From an uncultured Desulfobacteraceae bacterium (GTDB lineage Bacteria > Desulfobacterota > Desulfobacteria > Desulfobacterales > Desulfobacteraceae): DNA of 49,548 nucleotides. The translations under genes and the position numbers were made by a program. Positions within the stretch are counted from its first letter, which is position 1. Each line of letters begins with the position of its first letter. Below, piece by piece: positions 43,686 through 49,548 of the stretch. The stretch spans positions 1-49,548 of the forward strand of contig CAJWHT010000018.1 of assembly GCA_913041495.1 (NCBI GenBank), given 5' to 3'. The notes under the pieces are model-generated. The model searched no databases. It saw nothing but the letters and a program-made list of their open reading frames with translations, and was not told the DNA's origin.

Positions 43686-44570
43686 ATGGAAGACCCGAAA
43701 TTTTCAATTGTGGGCTGCGGCCGGGTGGGGGTGACCCTGGCCCGGATGCTTAAGCAAAAGGGATATTCCCTTCTGGGCGTGTCTTCCAGGACCCAGGCCT
43801 CGGTAAACAACGCAGTAAAGGTGCTGGATGCGGACAGGGCCAGCCTGACACCAAAGGACGTCACCAAAGAGGCGGATCTTGTGTTTATCACCACCCCGGA
43901 TGATGTCATCGAACCGGTCTGCTCGCATATTGCAGACAATAACGGGTTCAAGGAAGGGGCCATCGTGCTTCACTGCAGCGGTTCGCAACCGTCCACGATC
44001 CTGTCGGCAGCCACCCGGTGCGGGGCCGTCATAGGCTCGGTCCACCCCCTGCAGAGTATCGCGGCCATCACCCTGGACAGCAATCCATTTGACGGCATCA
44101 TTACGGCGGTGGAAGGGGAACCGGAAGCGGTCAAACTGGGCAAGCAGATATCCCGGGATATCGGGTCCACCTGCATTGAAATCAAGACCCATGCAAAATC
44201 CCTTTACCATGCCTCCGCCGTGGTGGCATCCAATTACCTGGTGACCCTGATCGATGCGGCCTGTAAACTCATGGCCTGCTCCGGCGTGGATCCCAAATCC
44301 GGGTATCAGGTGCTCAAACCGCTGCTCAAGGGATCCTTTGACAATATTGACCGGATGGGTATCCCAGGAGCCCTCACCGGCCCCATTGCCAGGGGGGATC
44401 ACAACGTCGTGAAAACCCATCTGGAGGAAATCGGTAAACAGGCCCCGGAGCTTTTGGATTTTTATAAAACACTGGGCTACTATACCATTGATATCTCCCA
44501 GGCCAAAAACGGCATCACCCCGGAGGCCGCCCAGGTATTTAAATCCATGCTGGCACCGGACCAGGCCTGA
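43686..44570 (+). CDS. panG: Rossmann-like/DUF2520 protein, probable ketopantoate reductase PanG
   Basis: A 294-residue protein with GGAGAGG upstream. The N-terminus is a dinucleotide-binding fold (FSIVGCGRVGVTLARML), then ITTPDDVIEPVC and VLHCSGSQPSTIL, followed by GSVHPLQSIA; the C-terminal half has YHASAVVASNYLVTLIDAA, the DUF2520 domain. It lies 34 bases before panB. PanG is an alternative ketopantoate reductase of this domain type, often encoded beside panB, so it probably makes pantoate from the ketopantoate produced by PanB. No PanE is visible here. This functional call rests on domain type plus neighbourhood. Confidence 0.8.
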   Translation: MEDPKFSIVGCGRVGVTLARMLKQKGYSLLGVSSRTQASVNNAVKVLDADRASLTPKDVTKEADLVFITTPDDVIEPVCSHIADNNGFKEGAIVLHCSGSQPSTILSAATRCGAVIGSVHPLQSIAAITLDSNPFDGIITAVEGEPEAVKLGKQISRDIGSTCIEIKTHAKSLYHASAVVASNYLVTLIDAACKLMACSGVDPKSGYQVLKPLLKGSFDNIDRMGIPGALTGPIARGDHNVVKTHLEEIGKQAPELLDFYKTLGYYTIDISQAKNGITPEAAQVFKSMLAPDQA

Positions 44571-44604
44571 ACCCGGCCCCCACCATTAACCTAAGAGGTG
44601 AGAC

Positions 44605-45462
44605 ATGAAAAAAAACAAGGTAACGGTTTTAGATGTTCAGAACGCCAAGGCAGAGGGCCGCAAACTGGTCATGGTAACGGCCTACGACTATCCTTTCGGC
44701 CTGATTGCCGATGAGGCAGAGGCGGATATTGCCCTGGTAGGCGACTCTTTGGGAATGGTGGTCATGGGGCTGGAAGGAACCGTCGAAGTGACCATGGAAC
44801 ATATGATCCACCATATCCGGGCGGTGGCCAGGGGCTGCAAAAAGGCAATGATTGTCGGGGATATGCCCTTCATGAGCTACAACACCGGTATAAGGGACGC
44901 CGTCATCAATGCCGGACGCCTGATGAAAGAGGGGGGATGTGACGTGGTGAAGCTGGAAGGCGGCACCGACTTTGCCCCAGTGGTTGAAGCCATTGTCAAG
45001 GCGGGCATTCCGGTTCAGGGCCATATCGGCCTTACGCCCCAGACCGCCAGTGCCCTGGGCGGATTCAAAATCCAGGGAAAAAATGCCGACGCCGCCCTTC
45101 AGATCATCAGGGATGCCAAAGCCCTGGAAAAGGCGGGGGCATTCTCCCTGATTCTCGAAGCCGTTCCCGCCCCCTTGGGCAAACTTGTGTCCGAGGCTGT
45201 CAACATACCCGTCATCGGCATCGGGGCTGGCAAGGATGTGGACGGCCAGGTACTGGTCACCCATGATATGCTGGGGTTATTCGACCGGTTTGTCCCCAAA
45301 TTTGTCAAACAATACACCAGGCTTCGCCCCACCATTATCGAGGCCATGGCCGAATACGGCAAAGAGGTTCAGACCGGGGCATTCCCGGCAGAGGAACACA
45401 GTTTTTCCATGCCCGATGACACCCTTTTGGCGCTGAAAAAAATGATAGAAAAAGACAATTAG
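44605..45462 (+). CDS. panB: 3-methyl-2-oxobutanoate hydroxymethyltransferase
   Basis: A 285-residue TIM-barrel enzyme with AGAGGTGAG before the ATG. Conserved: VMVTAYDYPFGLIADEAEADIALVGDSLGMVV, the catalytic loop DMPFMSYNTG, KLEGG, GHIGLTPQ and the metal and ketoacid site in LILEAVPAPLGKLVSE, then GIGAGKDVDGQVLVTHDMLG. It transfers a hydroxymethyl group from methylene-tetrahydrofolate to 2-oxoisovalerate, the first step toward pantothenate and CoA. With panG it covers ketopantoate and pantoate synthesis. It is followed by a terminator at 45489-45516. Confidence 0.97.
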   Translation: MKKNKVTVLDVQNAKAEGRKLVMVTAYDYPFGLIADEAEADIALVGDSLGMVVMGLEGTVEVTMEHMIHHIRAVARGCKKAMIVGDMPFMSYNTGIRDAVINAGRLMKEGGCDVVKLEGGTDFAPVVEAIVKAGIPVQGHIGLTPQTASALGGFKIQGKNADAALQIIRDAKALEKAGAFSLILEAVPAPLGKLVSEAVNIPVIGIGAGKDVDGQVLVTHDMLGLFDRFVPKFVKQYTRLRPTIIEAMAEYGKEVQTGAFPAEEHSFSMPDDTLLALKKMIEKDN

Positions 45463-45488
45463 AAAAATTTAAATATCAGTGGTATTTA

Positions 45489-45516
45489 AAAGGGGGCGCG
45501 TCAAAGCGCCCCCTTT
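45489..45516 (+). terminator. Intrinsic terminator after panB
   Basis: AAAGGGGGCGC (45489-45499) pairs with GCGCCCCCTTT (45506-45516) around a 6-base loop. A short T tract follows; the A run on the other side may let it act for yebG too. Confidence 0.75.
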
Positions 45517-45537
45517 GCTATTCTGGAAAGGCAGGGA

Positions 45538-45936
45538 TCAGGCTTTTTTGGCAGCGATTTTAGGTTTTGCCGCAGGCTTTTTTGTGGATCGCACAGCTGT
45601 TTTGGCAGAGGTCTTGGCAGTTTTCGATGGGGAAGCCCCTCCCGCCTGCTTGGCTGCCGGTTTAGCTGCTGTTTTTGCTGCCGGTTTGGCCGGCGCTTTT
45701 TTATTTGGCTTCACGCCCCTGAGAATGGGCATGACCTCATCTCTCTTTTCAGCCATGAGCAGACAGAGTTCTTCCTGCTGGCGTTCGTCAAGCTTCAGGT
45801 CGGAAGTATCGAGGAAATCAAACAATCTGTCGGCAATATCAAGCATCTTGTCATAGGCGTCTGCTTCTTTTTTTGTCGCAAATGTCATCTTTTCCTCTCC
45901 ATTCCTGACAACAATGTATTTGACGATTACAGCCAT
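45538..45936 (-). CDS. yebG: YebG-family protein with Lys/Ala-rich tail
   Basis: A 132-residue protein. The first 80 residues match YebG closely in pattern: MAVIVKYIVVRNGEEKMTF, then TKKEADAYDKMLDIADRLFDFLD and ERQQEELCLLMAEKRD. YebG is SOS-induced by LexA in E. coli; its role is unclear. Here a lysine/alanine/proline-rich tail of about 50 residues (blocks of PAAK and KPAAK) is added, similar to histone H1-like C-terminal tails, suggesting nucleic-acid binding. The upstream region (46,000 side) has a GTTAGTACGTTAAG motif that could be a regulatory site, but no known LexA box was recognised. Confidence 0.8.
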   Translation of the reverse strand: MAVIVKYIVVRNGEEKMTFATKKEADAYDKMLDIADRLFDFLDTSDLKLDERQQEELCLLMAEKRDEVMPILRGVKPNKKAPAKPAAKTAAKPAAKQAGGASPSKTAKTSAKTAVRSTKKPAAKPKIAAKKA

Positions 45937-46007
45937 GTTTTCTCCTTCAAAGATTTATCCATTCGGTGTCAGCCCTTTTTGTCAGCGTTAGTACGTTAAG
46001 TCATAAT

Positions 46008-46053
46008 AAAAAAACAGGTCCCGGTAAAGGAAATTTTCCTGAACCGGGACCTG
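46008..46053 (-). terminator. Terminator of the hdrA-mvhD-metV-metF operon
   Basis: CAGGTCCCGGT (46015-46025) pairs with ACCGGGACCTG (46043-46053), with an inner AGGA/TCCT stem. On the minus strand a T run (the A run at 46008-46014) follows directly. It lies 38 bases after metF. Confidence 0.85.
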
Positions 46054-46090
46054 CAGTTTATTCACGTATCAATATATACGAACCGGTTTC

Positions 46091-47023
46091 CTAAACTTCG
46101 GGTCTGGGATACAGTCCGCTTCTTTCAACAATCTCAGGCACTTTTTCTTCCCACTCAATGGCCATGATGTGGAAACCTGCCACCCCTTCCACTTCCTTGA
46201 GCTGCTGGATATGCTCCACACAGATATCGATGCCTTCCTGGGCCTGCGCCTTCTTGTCCACACCGGCCAGGCGTTTGATGATCTCTTCGGGCACGTCCAT
46301 GCCGGGGACCTTGTTCTTCATGTACTTGGCCATGCCCACGGATTTCATGGGGGTCATGCCGGCCATGATAAAGGCCTTTTCAGTCAGTCCTCTGTCCACG
46401 GCCCGTTTCATCCACTCTTTGAACTTGTCAATGTTGTAGATACACTGGGTCTGGATGAATTCGGCACCGCAGGCGATCTTTTTGGCAAGACGGGGAATCC
46501 GGATTTCAAACGGGTCGGCAAAGGGGTTGGCTGCCGCGCCCACGAACATCTTGGGGGGGCGCTTGATGTCGGCACCGCCCAGGAACTTGCCCTCGTCTCT
46601 CATGTGGCGGGCGGTCTGAACCAGCTGCATGGAGTCCAGATCGTGGACGTTCTGCCCCTGGGCACAGTCACCGAAACTCTGGTGGTCGCCGGAGAGGCAG
46701 AGCATATTGTTGATGTCAAAGGAGGCTGCGCCCAGGATATCACTCTGCAGGGCCACCCTATTTCTGTCACGGGTGACCATCTGGAGTACCGGTTCAATGC
46801 CTTCCAGTTTGAGATGGACGCAGGCGGCCAACGACGACATCCGGGTCATGGCGGTCTGGTTGTCGGTGACGTTGACGGCATCCACATGGTCTTTGATCAG
46901 CGCACCCTTCTCACGTACCTCTGCAGGATCCGAGCCCCGGGGGGGACCGCACTCGGAGGTTACACCCAGGTGGCCGGCTCTCATCACCTTTTCAAGTCTG
47001 CTTTCCGTTCTGCACTCGCTCAT
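46091..47023 (-). CDS. metF: Methylenetetrahydrofolate reductase, catalytic subunit
   Basis: A 310-residue MTHFR of the MetF family, read from ATG at 47023, which overlaps the metV stop (ATGA). Conserved: HLGVTSECGPPRGSDP, DAVNVTDNQTAMTRMSSLAAC, QMVTRDRNRVALQSD, and NMLCLSGDH, the folate and FAD sites; AGAEFIQTQ-like segment ACGAEFIQTQCIYNIDKF near the C-terminus. It reduces methylene- to methyl-tetrahydrofolate, the last step of the methyl branch of the acetyl-CoA pathway. The gene pair with metV, and HdrA-MvhD just upstream, indicates the multi-subunit type described from Moorella and other acetogens. Confidence 0.93.
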   Translation of the reverse strand: MSECRTESRLEKVMRAGHLGVTSECGPPRGSDPAEVREKGALIKDHVDAVNVTDNQTAMTRMSSLAACVHLKLEGIEPVLQMVTRDRNRVALQSDILGAASFDINNMLCLSGDHQSFGDCAQGQNVHDLDSMQLVQTARHMRDEGKFLGGADIKRPPKMFVGAAANPFADPFEIRIPRLAKKIACGAEFIQTQCIYNIDKFKEWMKRAVDRGLTEKAFIMAGMTPMKSVGMAKYMKNKVPGMDVPEEIIKRLAGVDKKAQAQEGIDICVEHIQQLKEVEGVAGFHIMAIEWEEKVPEIVERSGLYPRPEV

Positions 47024-47688
47024 ATCTTCACATCCTCCCTGGTTACGGTTCTGGGGCCGCCGGCTCTGTCGGTTGACCAATCTTTGATGGGGGCCACTTT
47101 TTCATAGTCATCCATTTTATCCAGCGCTTTGAGGCGGTCAACGATAAGCTGCCACGCGCAGTCCGTATCCTTGGAGATTTCGCACTTGCCGCCGGTGGAG
47201 CCGCCGCAGGGGCCGTTCAGGACGCGTTTGGCGCACCTGGATACAGGGCAAATGCCGCCGGTCCTGGCCAGCACACAGGTACCGCAGGCCTGGCAGCGTT
47301 CGGTCCAAAGTCCCCTGTCCTCATTGGCTCCGAGGCAGACAGTGTTGACGCCGGGCAGCAACGGCATTTCAAGGTACTTCTCAGCGCAAAACTGAACGCC
47401 GACACCACAGGCCAGAGATATGACGGCATCGTAATCGTCGATGTTGCCGCGGATCTCTTCTAAATACTCGTGGTCGCACTGGCGTTCCAGGGTTCTTTCC
47501 CCGATGGTTTTTTCCTTGCCCTGGGTGATGAAATACATGCGCAGGGCCGAGGCCAGGACTTCCACTTCCTTTTTGCCCCCTGCCTCGCACACCGTCACAC
47601 ACTCATTGCACCCGAGGACGAGAATACGATCGAAATCTTTGACTTCCTCAATGATTTCTTCAATGGGTTTTTTCTCTGCTATGATCAT
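47020..47688 (-). CDS. metV: MetV, Cys-rich partner of MTHFR
   Basis: A 222-residue protein with GAGGTAAG before its ATG. The C-terminal half carries the cysteine-rich MTHFR_C pattern: CQACGTCVLARTGGICPVSRCAKRVLNGPCGG, and an earlier pair of CNECV and SLACGVGVQ. MetV is the iron-sulfur/zinc partner of MetF in acetogens and sulfate reducers using the reductive acetyl-CoA pathway. It overlaps metF by 4 bases and follows mvhD by about 73. It probably carries electrons between HdrA-MvhD and the flavin of MetF. Confidence 0.9.
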   Translation of the reverse strand: MIIAEKKPIEEIIEEVKDFDRILVLGCNECVTVCEAGGKKEVEVLASALRMYFITQGKEKTIGERTLERQCDHEYLEEIRGNIDDYDAVISLACGVGVQFCAEKYLEMPLLPGVNTVCLGANEDRGLWTERCQACGTCVLARTGGICPVSRCAKRVLNGPCGGSTGGKCEISKDTDCAWQLIVDRLKALDKMDDYEKVAPIKDWSTDRAGGPRTVTREDVKI

Positions 47689-47761
47689 ACGCTTACCTCA
47701 TTATTCAGCTGTTATAGTGTTAACTTGTCGCTGTTCACTGCTTGGCTTTGCTGCTTCGCAT

Positions 47762-48208
47762 CTAGGCTGCTGCCGCGTCAGTTTTTTTTTGTTTCATCTG
47801 CTTGATGGGGTTGGGCCCCAATTTTTTTATCAGCTCAACCATTTCAGTGGCATACTGGGCAAACAGGGGGCCTTCACCGGAAGACAGGTTGTACATCCGG
47901 ACCCGCTCTCCGCCGACCCCGACCTTGTCTAAAAGCTGAGCCGCCTGTTCAATGCGCTTTCTGGCCCTAAAGTTGCCCTGGTTGAAATGACAGTCGCCTT
48001 CCATACAGCCCACGGCAAAGACCCCGTCAGCGCCCTTCTCAAAGGAACGCAGGACATGGATGAGGTCCAGTTTGCCCGTACACGGCAGACGAACGATTCT
48101 AAAATTTGTGGGTATCTTCAATCTCATGGAACCTGCCAGGTCCGCAGCTGAGTACCCTCAGAAATTACAGCAGAATGCCAGGATGACCGGCTCGAAATCT
48201 TTTGTCAT
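47762..48208 (-). CDS. mvhD: MvhD/FlpD-type hydrogenase Fe-S subunit, selenoprotein with in-frame UGA
   Basis: Read from ATG at 48208 (overlapping the hdrA stop as ATGA), this is 148 residues with one in-frame TGA at 48158-48160, codon 17. The sequence around it is AFCCNF-U-GYSAADLAG; in cysteine homologues the motif is CCNWC-SYAGADLAG, so the UGA falls exactly on the conserved cysteine. After it the frame continues with VRLPCTGKLD, GADGVFAVGCMEGDCHFNQGN and a Lys/Ala tail, a complete MvhD. Reading without selenocysteine would leave only a truncated 121-residue product from 48127 that lacks the CCNxC motif. Selenocysteine forms of MvhD are known in related anaerobes. It carries electrons between HdrA and a partner such as MetV-MetF. 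Confidence 0.9.
48123..48160 (-). promoter_or_regulatory. Candidate bacterial SECIS region downstream of the mvhD UGA
   Basis: Just after the UGA (48158-48160) the mRNA can pair CTCA (48149-48152) with TGAG (48123-48126) and CTGC (48144-48147) with GCAG (48133-48136) around a GGACCTG loop at the distance expected for a bacterial selenocysteine insertion element. An alternative GGACCT/AGGTTCC stem is also possible. No single fold is clearly superior by eye. Confidence 0.4.
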
Positions 48209-49548
48209 ATTACCCCCTCCAGCAAGGATTCCACCTTGCTGAGCAATGATTCATCTTCATACCAGTTGAGTTTAATGGTTTTAGCCGGACATTCGGATGC
48301 GCAGACCCCGCATCCCTGGCACAGGGCCGGATCGATGTAGGACACGCCCATCTCGTTGATCACGGGTACGTTGTAGGGACAGGATCTCACGCAGACCAGA
48401 CAGGATGCGCAGTTGGTCTGGTTCACCTCGGCCACCACCGCTGACAGGGTCAGATATTCCTGGGCCAGGAAGGTGGTCGCCCTGGAGGCGGCCGCCATGG
48501 CCTGGGAGATAGTTTCCGTGATCAGTTTGGGACCGTGGGCCGTACCGCAGATGAAGACACCTTCGGTGGCGGCATCCACCGGACGCAGCTTGACGTGAGC
48601 TTCCATGAAGAACCCTTCGGGATTCCGCTGGGTCTTGATGATAGTGGACAATTCCTCTGTGTCGCTGGCAGCAACGCCTGCACTCAGGGCCACAAGATCA
48701 CACTCTGCTTCCACCATCTGTCCTAAAACATGATCGCGGAAAGTAACGGACAATCCGTCGTCGGTCTGGTTGACCTGGGGCGGATTCGCCTTATCAAACC
48801 GGGAGAAGATTACCCCCAGATTCCTGGCCTTGGTGTAGTACTCTTCCATCATGGAATACATCCGCATGTCACGGTAGAGGATGAAAACATCCGTATCCGG
48901 ACTCTTTTCCTTGATGGCAATGGCGTTCTTCACCGCATTCTGGCAGCAGATCCTGGAACAGTTGGGGTTGTCGTCGTTTCTGGAACCAACGCATTGGATC
49001 ATCACCACACGGTTCGGATCACCCAGTTTTCCCTCTTCCATCATGTCGGCCAGCTCAAGCTGGGTGACAACCCGCTCGCTGTCGTTGTAAAGGTACTCTT
49101 TGGGCTGATATTCGGTGGCGCCCGTGGCAACGATCATGACGCCATGGTCGATTTTCTTTTCCACCATGGAGGAACCCACCAAAACTTCTGTCTTGAAGTT
49201 GCCCTTGTAGCCGCCAAAACCCACCACAAGGCCTTGTTTGAGGACGTCTATCTTGTCGTGGTCTTCCACATAGTTCACCAAACCGTTTACATAGGCCTGG
49301 ACGTCGTCGCCTTCTATGGTGTGGTGGAGACGGGCTCCCAGACCGCCCAAACGGTCTTCCTTTTCCACCAATGTGACGTGGAATCCCTGGTCGGCAAGCC
49401 CTTTGGCTGCCGTCATGCCGGCGATGCCGCCGCCGATGACCAGGGCCTTGTCAATGATGGAAATCTTCTTGTCATGAAGGGGGCCTAAGGTGGAAACCCT
49501 GGCCACGGCCATGCGGATAAGGTCCTTGGCCTTTTCCGTGGCTTCCTC
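48205..49548 (-). CDS. hdrA: HdrA-like heterodisulfide reductase subunit A (5' end outside window)
   Basis: The C-terminal 447 codons of an HdrA-type iron-sulfur flavoprotein; the frame runs off the right edge without a start, and the ATG at 49512 is internal (the preceding codons read EEATEKAKDLIR, normal HdrA sequence). Visible: the FAD-binding GGGIAGMTAAKGLADQG, ATGATEYQP, a cysteine segment CVGSRNDDNPNCSRICCQNA, and near the C-terminus two ferredoxin clusters in CASCLVCVRSCP and CQGCGVCASECP. Its stop overlaps the mvhD start. HdrA carries the bifurcating flavin in Hdr complexes; here it probably couples to MetF via MvhD and MetV. Confidence 0.94.
   Translation of the reverse strand, partial: EEATEKAKDLIRMAVARVSTLGPLHDKKISIIDKALVIGGGIAGMTAAKGLADQGFHVTLVEKEDRLGGLGARLHHTIEGDDVQAYVNGLVNYVEDHDKIDVLKQGLVVGFGGYKGNFKTEVLVGSSMVEKKIDHGVMIVATGATEYQPKEYLYNDSERVVTQLELADMMEEGKLGDPNRVVMIQCVGSRNDDNPNCSRICCQNAVKNAIAIKEKSPDTDVFILYRDMRMYSMMEEYYTKARNLGVIFSRFDKANPPQVNQTDDGLSVTFRDHVLGQMVEAECDLVALSAGVAASDTEELSTIIKTQRNPEGFFMEAHVKLRPVDAATEGVFICGTAHGPKLITETISQAMAAASRATTFLAQEYLTLSAVVAEVNQTNCASCLVCVRSCPYNVPVINEMGVSYIDPALCQGCGVCASECPAKTIKLNWYEDESLLSKVESLLEGVI

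Noticed and set aside
48127-48208. Starting MvhD at 48127, or calling mvhD a pseudogene
   Set aside because: The upstream frame is conserved on both sides of the UGA and starts on the hdrA stop, which fits selenocysteine better than decay.
1-49548. CRISPR arrays, tRNA or rRNA genes, phage or transposase genes
   Set aside because: No regularly spaced repeats, no tRNA T-arm or rRNA-like sequence, and no intact recombinase or structural phage genes were seen on either strand.

Overview
The window looks like a chromosomal segment of a sulfate-reducing or related anaerobic member of the Desulfobacterota, most likely Desulfobacteraceae. This is inferred from the gene set: a selenocysteine-type HdrA-MvhD pair beside MetV and MetF of the reductive acetyl-CoA pathway, an Etf/acyl-CoA dehydrogenase cluster, FeoAB with a DtxR-type regulator, an A2-type cytochrome oxidase, and a bacterial arginine kinase of the kind known from Desulfotalea and relatives. 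No rRNA, tRNA, CRISPR array or intact transposase was seen. Most of it is ordinary-looking core sequence with compact operons and good Shine-Dalgarno sites.

Layout. 1-3.6 kb (minus): moxR, DUF58, DUF4381 and a batA-type VWA gene that runs off the left edge. 3.6-7 kb: a TetR regulator, a tiny four-cysteine ORF overlapping an arginine kinase gene, and an exported MsrA-MsrB fusion. 7-13.1 kb (minus): a complete cytochrome c oxidase operon (DUF2231, DOMON, SCO, coxA, coxC, subunit IV, coxB, ctaB). 13.1-13.8 kb: non-coding, with a probable plus-strand small RNA bounded by a promoter and an intrinsic terminator. 13.8-19.1 kb (minus): iron alcohol dehydrogenase, acyl-CoA dehydrogenase, etfB, etfA and an acyl-CoA thioesterase-like protein. 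19.7-21.9 kb: AsmA-like protein. 22-25.9 kb: metK-ahcY divergent from an adenosine-kinase-like gene, together covering the SAM cycle and adenosine salvage. 26-28.4 kb: lon.

28.7-36 kb is a metal-homeostasis block: feoA-feoB-Cys-rich protein, a divergent DtxR regulator, a P1B ATPase divergent from a MarR regulator with repeated operator-like dyads, a Com-like zinc-finger peptide and an LbtU-like porin. 36-38.8 kb holds a methyltransferase and then the most accessory-looking stretch: a long imperfect palindrome, gene remnants and an A+T-rich DUF6414-like gene. 38.8-43.3 kb (minus): an RND pump and its adaptor. 43.7-45.5 kb: a DUF2520 (PanG-like) gene and panB, the first steps of pantothenate synthesis. 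45.5-45.9 kb: YebG with a basic tail. 46.1 kb to the right edge (minus): hdrA (partial), mvhD, metV, metF, with ATGA overlaps at two of the three junctions. This is the likely methylene-tetrahydrofolate reductase complex of the acetyl-CoA pathway.

The two strongest points are the in-frame UGA in mvhD, placed exactly at a conserved cysteine and missed by standard ORF calling, and the arginine kinase translationally coupled to a tiny Cys-rich protein. All functional calls are from reading motifs; no database search was run.
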